Origin: JAUWKC01 sp035529895
GTDB lineage: Bacteria > Planctomycetota > Phycisphaerae > Sedimentisphaerales > Anaerobacaceae
Assembly: GCA_035529895.1 (NCBI GenBank)
Contig: DATKVV010000032.1
Coordinates: 1 to 64,000, forward strand
Length of the DNA stretch: 64,000 nt
Reading direction: 5' to 3'
In this document: in pieces, positions 35,967-45,462 of the stretch
Layout: each line of letters begins with the position of its first letter
Position numbering within the stretch: position 1 is the first letter of the stretch
Made by a program: the position numbers and the translations under genes
The notes under the pieces: generated by a model
Seen by the model: only the letters and a program-made list of their open reading frames with translations
The model's database searches: none
Told to the model about the DNA's origin: nothing

Positions 35967-36760
35967 GAATTTATTTGCGGTACCTGAAAAGTGAGCGCAT
36001 TGACTCGCTTTTGTTTGCGATAGGCCTCTTTGGGTGCGCCTATATCCTCGTAGTGATGTATCCGTCGTTCGGTAAACTTCAGGCATTGAAGGACTATTTT
36101 GAAATGATGCCGGCCTTTTTGAAGGCGTTTTTGGGTGAGGAGATTATTGACTTCACGACCCTCAAAGGATTTCTGACAGTCGAGTTTTTTAATACGACCT
36201 GGCTTTTCATCGCTGGGATTTTTTCCTGCTTGTACGCCGGGTCGCTGGTGGCCGAGGAAACAGAAAAGAAAACACTTGAGATTCTTCTTTCCACTGCTGT
36301 AACTCGAACGCGATATATTATAAGCAAGTTTGCCGGTTTTCTGACGCTGCTCGTATTTCTGGCGACGGCGTCCTTTATGGGTCTATATCTGGGCATGTGG
36401 CGGATTGGAGAAAAAGTCGACGAACACCTGATGTTTTATGCCTTCTTTACCGGCACGATATGCATAGCGACGATAGGTAGTATGGGGCTGTTATTCTCAT
36501 GCGTATTCAACGTGCAGCGGCGTGCAGTCGGTGTCACAATGATATTATTCTTTTCGCTATGGATTTTCAATTTAGTCGCGACTATGTTGGAACAATACCC
36601 TCTTCTGAAGTTTTTTACCCTCTTCCACTACTGTGACGCAAGCAAGGTCTTCAAACACCAGGCTATATGCTGGCCCGATATGGGGATATTGGTCGCCGTA
36701 TTTGCCATTGTGTTCATCTCGTCAATATTCACCTTCCGGCGCAAAGACATATATATATGA
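35963..36760 (+). CDS. ABC-2 type transporter permease
   Basis: A 265-residue permease with six predicted membrane helices. Motif-like parts are LVAEETEKKTLEILLSTAVT between helices 2 and 3, typical of ABC-2 permeases, and GLLFSCVFNVQRRAVGV. It ends with a basic loop and DIYI. Its start overlaps the ATPase gene and its TGA overlaps the next ATG (36757), so three genes are translationally linked. Confidence 0.88.
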   Translation: MRIYLRYLKSERIDSLLFAIGLFGCAYILVVMYPSFGKLQALKDYFEMMPAFLKAFLGEEIIDFTTLKGFLTVEFFNTTWLFIAGIFSCLYAGSLVAEETEKKTLEILLSTAVTRTRYIISKFAGFLTLLVFLATASFMGLYLGMWRIGEKVDEHLMFYAFFTGTICIATIGSMGLLFSCVFNVQRRAVGVTMILFFSLWIFNLVATMLEQYPLLKFFTLFHYCDASKVFKHQAICWPDMGILVAVFAIVFISSIFTFRRKDIYI

Positions 36761-37204
36761 GTTTGGTCGGGCTTTTACGCAAAGACGCGCTTGTAAAAAA
36801 GTCGGGAGAATTTTGGAAGGATTTTACTGGTCCAAGGAAAGCAATAGCTGTGAAAAACACTTCGACAAACTGGCTCGCTGGCCTTCGTGCCTGGGCTTTT
36901 GGTTGCGGCAGTTGCCGGGATACCGTGGCACGTAATCGCTGCCAAAGACCCCGTCATGCCCTCGTGGCTCACGATAGCGGTTTTCTGCCTTCTGAGCAGT
37001 ATCCTCATGGTTCTGCTGCCCCTGGCTCTCGAACAGACCAGGGACCAGGTCATGTATGCGGCCATCTTTGTCTGGTGCATCCTATTGATAGGCGTTCTCG
37101 AGGTCTTGGGGTGGGTAGTGCTCAGCAAACACCTTATTGGACCAGAAGCGAAAAGGCTGGAGCTTCGCATCGCTGAATTGGCAGAGACAATTGGGAGTAA
37201 ATAG
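36757..37204 (+). pseudogene. DUF6768-like membrane protein with probable frameshift
   Basis: ATG 36757 overlaps the permease stop and starts SLVGLLRKDALVKKSGEFWK, KNTSTNWLAGLRAWAFG. Near 36880 the coding signal moves to another frame (LLVAAVAGIPWHVIAA, then two membrane helices) and ends AKRLELRIAELAETIGSK. The first frame becomes Cys/Arg-rich and unconvincing after the shift point. The second frame has no ATG and no ribosome site; GTG 36887 would start inside a helix. A one-base indel in a once intact gene fits best. The end is nearly identical to the end of the protein at 34308-34667. Confidence 0.6.
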
Positions 37205-37251
37205 GGTTTTGAGCTTGTGATGCTCGACGTATTTCTATTACCATAATTATA

Positions 37252-37812
37252 ATGAGCAAAATCCCAAAGTTTTTAGTTGGCGTTTCTAAGACCAGATACT
37301 CGATGACTCGCAGCGTACTGTGTTTTCTCGCAGGATGCATCGTCTTTTTAGTGATTCTTCCCGGCGGTTACCTGTTCGTCGCCAGATTCTTCAACAGGTG
37401 GGTCTCAATTCCGTGTACACGACCGGTGGAATTGACCCTGGCCGGCATTTCAGGAACAGTTGGCCTGCTGATTGCGCTGTGGTCTGCCTGGACGCAATGG
37501 ACTGTCGGCCGGGGCGGGCCTACGCCTCTTGCTCCAACACAGAAACTAATCACCAGCGGACCTTACGCATACTGCCGAAATCCCCTGCACCTTGGCACCA
37601 TTCTGTATCTCTTTGCTTTCGGGACTTTCCTGGCGAATCTCACGGTCGGGCTGATTTGTTTCTTGTTTGAGATCATCGCCGTCACGGGCTATGTCAGAGG
37701 CATTGAAGAAAAAGAACTGGCTCTTCGCTTTGGACGCGACTATCTTGAATATGAACAGAACACACCTTTCTTGATCCCAAGAATTAGAAGGAGCCGTGCT
37801 TGGCATCGCTGA
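37252..37812 (+). CDS. Isoprenylcysteine/phospholipid methyltransferase-like membrane protein
   Basis: A 186-residue membrane protein with four helices. The C-terminal half has TSGPYAYCRNPLHLGTILYL and GIEEKELALRFGRDYLEY, the conserved SAM- and substrate-binding region (RNPxxxG, EExxLxxxFGxxYxxY) of the ICMT/PEMT family. The substrate in bacteria is often unknown. The start ATG has no clear ribosome site. Confidence 0.75.
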   Translation: MSKIPKFLVGVSKTRYSMTRSVLCFLAGCIVFLVILPGGYLFVARFFNRWVSIPCTRPVELTLAGISGTVGLLIALWSAWTQWTVGRGGPTPLAPTQKLITSGPYAYCRNPLHLGTILYLFAFGTFLANLTVGLICFLFEIIAVTGYVRGIEEKELALRFGRDYLEYEQNTPFLIPRIRRSRAWHR

Positions 37813-37874
37813 GTTGAACCAGACCGTGAAAAGCAAATAACTAAAAGGCTGCTATTTATTGAAAGGGGTGGCCA

Positions 37875-38264
37875 ATGCGTGCACTAAAGATTTGTCTTTG
37901 GGCGGCCGGTGTTTTGTGCCTGCTATCGGTATTCGGTATGTTCTTACCCCTCTCGGCATTCGAATCCATTGCCAAATTCTTTGGGGTCCAATCGCTTCCG
38001 GATTCGCCGCTGGTCCTCTACGCTGTTCGTGTGATGTCGGCCACTTACGTTGGGGTGGGGGCATTTTTTGTCATTCTGGCCCTTAATCCCACCAAGTACG
38101 GCGTGCTGGTGCCGTTCTCCGGCCTATCCGCGGTGTTCTTGGGTGTGGTCTGCCTGGTAGTAGGACTGGCAGCGGGGATGCCGCCTGTGTGGTTTCTCGG
38201 TGATGGGGTACCGTGCGTAGCCCTCGGCGTTCTCATCCTTGTGTTCTGGCGACAGGCAAAGTAG
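37875..38264 (+). CDS. Four-helix membrane protein of unknown function
   Basis: A 129-residue protein with a strong GAAAGGGGTGG site before ATG 37875. It has four hydrophobic segments and little charged sequence between them. The first loop has a proline-rich SLPDSPLVLYAVR. I do not recognise the family. Confidence 0.65.
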   Translation: MRALKICLWAAGVLCLLSVFGMFLPLSAFESIAKFFGVQSLPDSPLVLYAVRVMSATYVGVGAFFVILALNPTKYGVLVPFSGLSAVFLGVVCLVVGLAAGMPPVWFLGDGVPCVALGVLILVFWRQAK

Positions 38265-38470
38265 ACCTCTCGCCCACTGAACTTGCTTTTAGTCATGACA
38301 AATTGGCCAACCCCTGGGCCAAAGACACACGGACGCTCTGAGAATCAAGTTTGACCTAAAATCCTTGCAATTTTAGGATGGATTTGTTAGTTATTGAAAA
38401 CGGAAGGAGCAGCGGTGTTATTAAGGCGTGTATGTGGGAAATCTCAGCTTAGATGGATGTGGAGGTTTTC

Positions 38471-39310
38471 ATGCGTAAGCGAAGTATTATCTGGGGCGTA
38501 TTCATGTTGCTCGGAGGTTTCCTGCTTGGCTGTCTATTAGCAGGCTATGTCGGTTATCGGTATAAGTCCTACTTGACTGATATCATAGCCTCTCAGTTGA
38601 AGCAGGACGTCTCACTTCTAATCAAGTTGCGCAACGATGATGTTGACGGCGGCGTCGGTATGATTGAAATGGGTTTAGACAACGCCGTACGTCAACTTGT
38701 CTGGCAAGCGACAGATCGACAAGGTCGCTTCGACCCGGGGCGCCTCTCACCGCGTCGTTTGCGGGCGTTACAAGCTGCACGGTCTTATATGGATGCCGGC
38801 TTTAAGTCGCCGTTCTCTTCGGAAGCTAAGCAATATCTCTCTCAGATAATGTCGCCGACCTGCCCAGTTGCCGAGTTTGAAGGAAAGACACCACCAGATT
38901 TCACACTTGATAAGCTCGATGATGGAAAATTTACGTTGTCGAAGGAAAAGGCCCACGTCGTTGTTCTCGAGTTCTGGGCAAGTAGGTGCGGACCGTGCCT
39001 TGCCGCTTTGCCGGGATACGAAAACCTTCACAAGTGGGCAAAAGCTCAGGATAAATCTGTAGCCGTGTACTGTATCAACATACAAGAGGACCAGGAAATC
39101 GTCGCCAGGCTGTGGACGAAGAGAAACTTCAGCATGCCGGTTCTGCTGGATCGTGATGGCGAAGTTGCAAAGGCATACAGAGTCGATGCTATTCCACAAT
39201 GCGTAATCATTGCCGAAGGTATCTTAAGATATGCGCACGTTGGCTTGGTGGCCGCCAATGAAGAAAACCTCAGAACCAGAATCGAAGCCTTGCTTTCTGA
39301 GATTTCATAG
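38471..39310 (+). CDS. TlpA-like membrane-anchored thioredoxin
   Basis: A 279-residue protein with an N-terminal helix (IIWGVFMLLGGFLLGCLLAG) and an extracytoplasmic body. Residues from about 140 form a TlpA/AhpC-TSA thioredoxin fold: PDFTLDKLDDGKFTLS, LEFWASRCGPCLAALPGYE (CGPC active site), the VDAIPQCVII cis-Pro strand and a terminal helix. It probably reduces or isomerises disulfides outside the cytoplasm. It is the intact counterpart of the relic at 149-352. ATG 38471 starts directly at the basic residues before the helix; 38453 is an alternative. Confidence 0.85.
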   Translation: MRKRSIIWGVFMLLGGFLLGCLLAGYVGYRYKSYLTDIIASQLKQDVSLLIKLRNDDVDGGVGMIEMGLDNAVRQLVWQATDRQGRFDPGRLSPRRLRALQAARSYMDAGFKSPFSSEAKQYLSQIMSPTCPVAEFEGKTPPDFTLDKLDDGKFTLSKEKAHVVVLEFWASRCGPCLAALPGYENLHKWAKAQDKSVAVYCINIQEDQEIVARLWTKRNFSMPVLLDRDGEVAKAYRVDAIPQCVIIAEGILRYAHVGLVAANEENLRTRIEALLSEIS

Positions 39311-39547
39311 AAGCCGAAGAGTCCCTCATGAATGTGGATGGGAGCACGCGAACTTCATATTGGAATTAGACTGTGGGTTGGGCTTCATGCCCACCAATCC
39401 TGACCGAACCGAACCGGCGGCTGCACAAAAGATGCAAGAATCTGCAAGTGCTCGCACGACAAATCTATGATAGACAGGTAATATCTATGTAGTGCATGTA
39501 TTCTTGGAATGTCCAAACTGCGTGTGTTATGAGCTTGGGGCCTGGGA

Positions 39548-40330
39548 ATGGAGACGTTCGTTTTCAAGACCAAAAGACAGATGGGCCGGGCGGCAGCCGC
39601 GGCAGCCGCGCAAGAGATAAAAAAGGCCATCGCCGGCAAACGCCGGGCCAACATTATTCTGGCGACCGGAACGAGCCAGTTCGAAACACTAAAAAGCCTC
39701 ACGCGATGCCGGACGATTGACTGGTCCAGGGTGACTGTGTTTCACCTGGATGAGTATATCGGCCTGGACGAGGACCATCCGGCAAGTTTCAGAAGATACT
39801 TGAAAGAGCGGTTTCTGGAGAAGGTGGGCACACTCAAGGCCGTGCATTTTATTAACGCAGACGCCGCTGACCCCCTTGCCGAATGTGAAAGGCTCGGCAA
39901 AATCATCGCCGCGCACCCAATCGACGCGGCGCTGGTCGGCATAGGAGAGAACGGCCATTTGGCGTTCAACGACCCGCCTGCCGACTTCCAGACACAAAAG
40001 CCGTTCATCATAGTCCAACTCGACCAAAGATGCCGCCGGCAGCAGGTGACAGAGGGCTGGTTTAACAAGCTCGAAGATGTCCCCAAACAGGCCGTATCGA
40101 TGAGCATTCGACAGCTTATCAAAAGCGCCTGCATAATTGTCTCGGCGCCCGACCAGCGCAAGGCCCGGGCCGTCCGGGACGCCCTTGACGCAAAAGTAAC
40201 CAACATGTGCCCCGCCTCGATACTGCAGACGCATCCGGACTGTAAAATATTTCTGGACGAGGCAGCCGCCTCCTTGCTTTCGACAGGCGATAGAAAAAAA
40301 GTAGATTATGAAGATACCGGGACTGGTTGA
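39548..40330 (+). CDS. nagB: Glucosamine-6-phosphate deaminase
   Basis: A 260-residue enzyme converting glucosamine-6-phosphate to fructose-6-phosphate and ammonia. Visible family segments are NIILATGTSQFETL, TVFHLDEYIGLDEDHPASF with the catalytic Asp-Glu pair, VGIGENGHLAFNDPP and the C-terminal APDQRKARAVRDAL. The end overlaps nagA by 23 bases, so the pair acts together in amino-sugar breakdown. Confidence 0.9.
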   Translation: METFVFKTKRQMGRAAAAAAAQEIKKAIAGKRRANIILATGTSQFETLKSLTRCRTIDWSRVTVFHLDEYIGLDEDHPASFRRYLKERFLEKVGTLKAVHFINADAADPLAECERLGKIIAAHPIDAALVGIGENGHLAFNDPPADFQTQKPFIIVQLDQRCRRQQVTEGWFNKLEDVPKQAVSMSIRQLIKSACIIVSAPDQRKARAVRDALDAKVTNMCPASILQTHPDCKIFLDEAAASLLSTGDRKKVDYEDTGTG

Positions 40331-41294
40331 CCTGCAGGTTAATGGGTACAAGGGCGTTGATTTCTCGAGCCCCGACCTGACGGAAGACGATTTTGCGCTG
40401 GCCTGCCGGGCAATATCGCAAGCGGGAACCACAGCATTCCTGCCCACGCTGATAACAAGCCCGACGGAGCTTTACGAACGAAATCTGCCGATAATAGCCA
40501 GAGTATCGCAAAGGCGGGAGTTTTGCGGGCGTCTCCTCGGCATTCACCTCGAAGGGCCTTTCATTTCGCCGCAGGAGGGAGCACGCGGCTCGCACAACCC
40601 ACAGTGGATTACCAAACCGAGCGTAGAGTATCTAAGCCGGCTGGTCGAGCTGGCGGGACAAAAAGTCAAAATGATAACCATCGCCGCCGATGTGGAAGGC
40701 GCCCCGGATTTGGCCCGGTGTTCCGCACAGCGGGGCATATCGGTCTCGCTCGGTCATCACATGGCCGGCGAATCGGACCTCCACAGCCTCCATCAGGCAG
40801 GCGCCAAATCGCTTACGCATCTCGGCAATGGCGTCCCCGCGAATCTGCCGCGGCATGACAATCCCATCTGGGCCGGCCTGTGTAATGACGACCTTTACGC
40901 GACCCTCATAACCGACGGCTGCCATCTGCCGGCCGGTCTTGTGAAAACCTTCATAAGGGCCAAGGGCGCCTCCCGCTGCATCGTCGTCAGTGACAGCTCT
41001 CCCCTTGCCGGTATGCCTCCGGGGCGTTATAAGGCCCTCGGCAACGACGTTATTCTCGACCAAAGCGGCAGGATTTATAACCCTGCCACCGGCTATCTCG
41101 TCGGTTCGTCCGCCACGATGCTCCAATGTATGAATTATCTGGCCTCGCTAAAGCTGCTTTCTCCGGAGCAGTTGCTTGCTCTCGGTTTCTATAATCCGCT
41201 TAAGCTGCTCGGCCTCGAACCCGATGCGATTCAATCGACAGACCAACTTTTTTTTGACGAGCAAAAACAGGTGTTTGGCCTCCGCAATACGTAG
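40308..41294 (+). CDS. nagA: N-acetylglucosamine-6-phosphate deacetylase
   Basis: A 328-residue amidohydrolase. It opens IPGLVDLQVNGYKGVDFSS and has GIHLEGPFISPQEGARG (metal-binding Glu), SLGHHMAGESDLHSLHQAG, THLGNGVPANLPRHDNP, LITDGCHLPAGLVK and VSDSSPLAGMPPGRY, the ordered NagA motifs. It is somewhat shorter than the usual 380 residues because the N-terminal beta-sandwich part is reduced. Coupled to nagB upstream. Substrate could also be a related N-acetyl sugar phosphate. Confidence 0.88.
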   Translation: MKIPGLVDLQVNGYKGVDFSSPDLTEDDFALACRAISQAGTTAFLPTLITSPTELYERNLPIIARVSQRREFCGRLLGIHLEGPFISPQEGARGSHNPQWITKPSVEYLSRLVELAGQKVKMITIAADVEGAPDLARCSAQRGISVSLGHHMAGESDLHSLHQAGAKSLTHLGNGVPANLPRHDNPIWAGLCNDDLYATLITDGCHLPAGLVKTFIRAKGASRCIVVSDSSPLAGMPPGRYKALGNDVILDQSGRIYNPATGYLVGSSATMLQCMNYLASLKLLSPEQLLALGFYNPLKLLGLEPDAIQSTDQLFFDEQKQVFGLRNT

Positions 41295-41401
41295 ATGTTC
41301 TGCCGCTATTTGTTATTGCTCGGCGCACGCCGGCTTAATTGGACACAAATGGAAACAGGGCCGCTGTTGAAGAAACGACAACCTGTTCCTGTTTGCGCAA
41401 G

Positions 41402-42166
41402 CTACCATGCGGTCCAGCCGCCGTCCACCGTTAGAATCGCCCCTGTAACGTAACTGGCCGCCCGGCTCGCCAGAAATACGACCGGCGCCTTAATCTCCTC
41501 CAACTGCCCCCACCGCTTCATCGGCACATTCTCCAGCAGGCTCGCCGTTGCCTGCGCATCTTCCATCACAGGCCTGTTTATCTCTGTGGCAAAAGGCCCC
41601 GGACAGATGCAGTTTACCGTGACGCCCGTCCCCGCCAGTTCCACCGCCAGAGTCCGGGTCATTTGCACCACCGCCCCTTTGGACGCCGTATAGCTGAACC
41701 TGTCCGCCAGCCCCACCAGACTCAGAGTCGACCCGATATTTATAATCCGCCCGTAACCCGCCCCAATCATATACCCGCTGACCGCCCTGCAGCAGTACAA
41801 CACGCCCGTAACATTGACCTGCTGAATCAGATTCCAGTCTTCGTCCCTTATTTGGCCGACCGGCGCGCGGATATTTACGCCGGCATTGTTGACCAGTATG
41901 TCTATTTTGCCGAATTCCTCAATCGTTCGCGAAACGAGCGCCTCGACCGAGCCTCGCTCCGTTACGTCCAGGGTGCGGCCGACCACTTTTTTCCCCGTTG
42001 CCTCGGATATTTCCTTTGCGGCCTTGCCGATATCCCGCTCGCTCCGGCTGCCTATAACCACGTCCGCCCCAGCCTCGGCCAGAGCCCTCGCCATCTGATA
42101 CCCCAAACCGCGCGAACCGCCGGTTACAACCGCAACGTCCCCTTCGAGATTGAATAAATCGCTCAT
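41402..42166 (-). CDS. Short-chain dehydrogenase/reductase
   Basis: A 254-residue SDR with cofactor motif TGGSRGLGYQMA, NNAG (VNNAGVNIRAPV), catalytic Ser and YxxxK (SYTASKGAV) and PGPFATEI. The size and the ending TGAILTVDGGWTAW fit the FabG/gluconate 5-dehydrogenase-like subgroup. ATG 42166 follows AGGAG. It is probably a sugar-acid or polyol dehydrogenase. Confidence 0.88.
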   Translation of the reverse strand: MSDLFNLEGDVAVVTGGSRGLGYQMARALAEAGADVVIGSRSERDIGKAAKEISEATGKKVVGRTLDVTERGSVEALVSRTIEEFGKIDILVNNAGVNIRAPVGQIRDEDWNLIQQVNVTGVLYCCRAVSGYMIGAGYGRIINIGSTLSLVGLADRFSYTASKGAVVQMTRTLAVELAGTGVTVNCICPGPFATEINRPVMEDAQATASLLENVPMKRWGQLEEIKAPVVFLASRAASYVTGAILTVDGGWTAW

Positions 42167-42378
42167 TTCGGCTCTCCTGACAATCCCAATCCATTCTCCC
42201 GAACATATATTGCGACCCCGCGGGCGATGCTCAGCGCCAAAGCTCGCGGATGATAATTTCCTTAATGCTGACCTTCAACTATCCGCCCCGGCTGCGAAAA
42301 GGATAATCCCGATGCCGTCCCCGCGCCAAAGCCATCTTCGTACTGAGCCTGCTCGACACCGCTCGAAATGTATCGGTG

Positions 42379-42525
42379 CTATTTCTCGGCCTCCGGCCCG
42401 GCTGTGCTCTTGCCTATGGCGGGTTTGCCTTTCTCCATACGCCTTGCTTCAACCGCGGCCAAAATTATGGTGGCGAGTATAGCTCCAACGCCCACACACA
42501 CCAAAGGAAGCATAAGTGCTTTCAT
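42379..42525 (-). CDS. Small single-helix membrane protein
   Basis: A 48-residue frame on the minus strand with CAGGAGAAGG before ATG 42525. It has one hydrophobic segment, KALMLPLVCVGVGAILATII, and a basic, polar tail rich in Lys and Gly ending PEAEK. The good ribosome site and composition support a real small protein, although it is too short for family recognition. The gap from 42167 to 42378 next to it shows nothing else. Confidence 0.5.
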   Translation of the reverse strand: MKALMLPLVCVGVGAILATIILAAVEARRMEKGKPAIGKSTAGPEAEK

Positions 42526-42701
42526 TTTGCCTTCTCCTGTTTTACGCCATTCTCTGCCTCAACATCACCAGGCCCGAGCCGAGCAGGAAAAATTTCTAAT
42601 CTCGCCCCGCCGGCCGCCCGCACCGGCCCGCATAAAGCTTTTTACCGACGGCCTGCTGATTCCCGACACGGCCCGCAAGTTATTTGCCCTACCTCGAATC
42701 C

Positions 42702-43940
42702 TCACGCCCTCAGCCCGGACAGGTCCACTTCGACCTTCTTGTTTTCCTTAATCATTTCATCCCACGTCAGCATCGTATTTCTCCGGGCTGCTTCGCGTCC
42801 CAGAATCGTCGTCAGCGTGCTGTTGACGCTGGACTGCACCGTGGGATTATCGTACACTCCGCCCACGATGCTGTTATAGAACGTATCGAGATTCCGCTTT
42901 ATCCCGTCGACATAAAGGTTCTTGACTTCTCCGCCGCGATACGCCTTTTTGTTGCCCCGAATCCACGCCTTGCCGTTATAGTTCGCTTCCAGATAACCAT
43001 CCGGCCCGTACGCAAAACAGCCGCAGCTAAAGTCCCTTGTGTTCCTCAGGTGCTCTCCCAGATGATTCATTATAAGCCCGTTTTCAAACTGGTACGTGAC
43101 CGAATAGACATACGCCGTGTCGCCATGCGCGCCGGATTTCCCCACCCGCGAACACCCCATCGCACTTACCGGCCTGCCGCCCGCAATCCAAAGCGCCGCG
43201 TCGACCGCGTGAATATCGCAATTGACAATCATTCCGCCGCCGAGATTGACGTCATTAACCCATATCAGATTCCGCAGTCTGCTTTCAATGCTTTCCGTCT
43301 TCGGAGGGTCCCTGAAGCCGTCGTCGGTATAAAACGAATTCAGCATCGCCACCCGCCCGATGTCCCCCTCCCGAACGCGTTTGACCGCCTCGATAATAAA
43401 TGGGTCCGTGGGCATCTGAAAATCAACGAGGAAAACCTTCTTCGTTTCCGCGGCCTTCCTGCCCATTTGGCCGATGGTCAGACACCCCGGCACGTCGCAC
43501 GCCACCGGCTTGGCAAGATACACGTGACAACCCGCATTTACCGCCGCGCTCACATGGTCGGGGAAACAATACGGCGGCGTCTCACAAAATACGGCGTCAA
43601 CCTTGCTCTCGATAAGCTTCTTGTAGGCCGACAGGCCGCTGAACCGCCGCTGTTGCGCAATCTCGAGCTTCTCACCCGCCTGCTCCGCAACCTCCGCGAA
43701 GTAATCCGCGACCGACGTGACCCGGTAGCCCTTGTGCTCTTTAAGCAGCCCCGCAATCAGCGTCCCGCGTCCCCCCATCCCGATACAGCCGACCTCCACC
43801 TGTGAATTGGCCTCTGTCCCACGCACGTGCGAAGGTTTCACAATGGTAAAGCCCGCCGCTGCCGCCGCCGTACCCGCAAGAAACTCACGCCGGCTCAAAC
43901 TCACCTTGCGAACATTAGATGAACTCATTTCTTTGGGCAT
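42702..43940 (-). CDS. Tat-exported Gfo/Idh/MocA family oxidoreductase
   Basis: A 412-residue protein with AAGGAGC before ATG 43940 and a twin-arginine signal (SLSRREFLAGTAAAAAGF). The Rossmann domain is VEVGCIGMGGRGTLIAGLL, then SGLSAYKKLIESKVDAVFCE, and the active-site region YLAKPVACDVPG has the EKP-like Lys. The C-terminal domain includes GGMIVNCDIHAVDAALWIAG. Such exported oxidoreductases are typical of planctomycete glycan metabolism; the substrate is not evident. Confidence 0.87.
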   Translation of the reverse strand: MPKEMSSSNVRKVSLSRREFLAGTAAAAAGFTIVKPSHVRGTEANSQVEVGCIGMGGRGTLIAGLLKEHKGYRVTSVADYFAEVAEQAGEKLEIAQQRRFSGLSAYKKLIESKVDAVFCETPPYCFPDHVSAAVNAGCHVYLAKPVACDVPGCLTIGQMGRKAAETKKVFLVDFQMPTDPFIIEAVKRVREGDIGRVAMLNSFYTDDGFRDPPKTESIESRLRNLIWVNDVNLGGGMIVNCDIHAVDAALWIAGGRPVSAMGCSRVGKSGAHGDTAYVYSVTYQFENGLIMNHLGEHLRNTRDFSCGCFAYGPDGYLEANYNGKAWIRGNKKAYRGGEVKNLYVDGIKRNLDTFYNSIVGGVYDNPTVQSSVNSTLTTILGREAARRNTMLTWDEMIKENKKVEVDLSGLRA

Positions 43941-44337
43941 TGCTAAAGCTCCTTATCATATAACCGCTTGCGCAAATTCTCAGGGCTGCGTGTGATGTCT
44001 CCCGCGTTCCCCGCGAAACCTGCTGCCTGATATTCGCTGACATTATTATATGCAGCGTCCGGCGGCCCCGCGCAGACCCTTTATTACACTGATAAACCAA
44101 AAGCCCTGAAATTGCAACTATCTCGGATTTTTTTAGAGCCTTGCCGGGACCTTTTCTTACCGTCGCCGCATCCGGACAAGCCGCCGCCACACAATAATTC
44201 CGCCGCCGTTAAGTGCGAAAAACCGTCATCGAATCGAAGGCTTTTATTGGTACGCAGGCAAGACCGGCACGATTATGAACCAGTTGCGGCATGAAAAACA
44301 AGCGTGTGGGCGGGTCGGTCTGCTTCCTCCAGGCCGG
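43941..44337. other. Intergenic region, nothing identified
   Basis: About 400 bases between the Gfo/Idh gene start and the end of the next minus-strand gene. I see only the ribosome site at the left edge. The short plus-strand frame at 44112-44294 has no ribosome site. Confidence 0.5.
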
Positions 44338-45462
44338 TCAACGCCCCGCTTTATTGTTGAGCCAGTTACCGGCAAGGACCGCATAATCCCTGAAATCAAC
44401 ACTGTTATCAGCCCAGAGGTCTGCGCCGACGCTTCCATTATCCAGCCACTCAGCGGAAAATATCTGAATGTCCTGAACGTCAACAACGTAATTGCCGCTA
44501 AAATCGGCAACCGCGCCGGGACCGGGAACATGTCCGGCAGGATGCAATCTGATATCGTCGAAGTACACGATGCCTCTGCCGTACTGTTTCTCAGCGGCCG
44601 GGTCCCCAAAGCCGATAGAGAAGCTCACCACGCTTGTCAAGTCCAGGCCGGCCTCAGTGAGGTCCGACAGACTGATGTTCCAATACATCCACTGTTGTTT
44701 CTTGATGTCCTCCGGGTCCTCGCCGGAGTCGCCATAATGGCAAATCGCCTCAGCGGTCCCGTCGCTCACGGCGACCCACATCGGTGAGATGTCATTATCC
44801 TGGTCGCCGAAGAACCATATAACCAGCGCCTCTTCACCGTTGGCAACCCAATCTTGGGGCGGGTCGAAGGTGCAGCCCGCCTCCGAATAATTCGCGTCGC
44901 GCTCCCAGCCGAAGTCGCGATAATTCTCATAAGAGTACCGCATGGCCTTTGCGCCTGAGCGCACAGTGCTCATCGAAAGCTCCACGCATGAGCCGGTGCC
45001 GTTGCCGCCTATACCGTCCACGTCCCCGGCGCCGTCAAGCCAGGTGTCAAAGATGTAGTCCGTGTTTCCGGAGTAAGACTCCATATCGTCCACGACAGCG
45101 CTGTCTCGCACGGTGAAGCTCCAGGTTTGGCCCGGGGCATAACCGCCGGAGCCGAGCTCATCGATTCTCCAGTAGTAAGTCGCCCCTAATAAAAGGGGGC
45201 CGGTATTATACGCAGTGCCGGATTGTATCGCTTTGCACGCGCGGAAGCTGCCGTTTTTCACGCTGTCGTAGTCGGTGCTCAACAGAACGTAGTGCGTAAC
45301 CGCCCCTTCGCCCGGTAACCAGCCGAGAACAAGTTCCGCCCCGACATCTGCAGCGCCGTCGGGCACAGTGGGGTCGTGGGCCTGCTGGAATGCGTTTGCT
45401 CCGCCTGCAAATATGGCCAGTGTAGAAACGACTGCAATCGAAAAGAATGATTTGCCGGACAT
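44338..45462 (-). CDS. Secreted fibronectin-like/jelly-roll protein with dockerin-like end
   Basis: A 374-residue secreted protein. ATG 45462 follows GGAGGAG and opens a signal peptide (SFFSIAVVSTLAIFAGGANA). A fibronectin-like module contains the TYYWRIDELGSGG phrase shared with the giant LamG protein. A carbohydrate-binding-like domain begins DMESYSGNTDYIFDTWLDG and matches the region VEDFESYDPYVELITDTWLD of the giant protein. The end is a dockerin-like pair, DFSGNYVVDVQDIQIFSAEW and VDFRDYAVLAGNWLNN. It is probably a surface polysaccharide-binding protein. Confidence 0.75.
   Translation of the reverse strand: MSGKSFFSIAVVSTLAIFAGGANAFQQAHDPTVPDGAADVGAELVLGWLPGEGAVTHYVLLSTDYDSVKNGSFRACKAIQSGTAYNTGPLLLGATYYWRIDELGSGGYAPGQTWSFTVRDSAVVDDMESYSGNTDYIFDTWLDGAGDVDGIGGNGTGSCVELSMSTVRSGAKAMRYSYENYRDFGWERDANYSEAGCTFDPPQDWVANGEEALVIWFFGDQDNDISPMWVAVSDGTAEAICHYGDSGEDPEDIKKQQWMYWNISLSDLTEAGLDLTSVVSFSIGFGDPAAEKQYGRGIVYFDDIRLHPAGHVPGPGAVADFSGNYVVDVQDIQIFSAEWLDNGSVGADLWADNSVDFRDYAVLAGNWLNNKAGR

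Noticed and set aside
42376..42879. 167-residue plus-strand frame
   Set aside because: It overlaps the small minus-strand membrane gene and the Gfo/Idh gene, and has a Pro/Ser/Arg-rich shadow composition.
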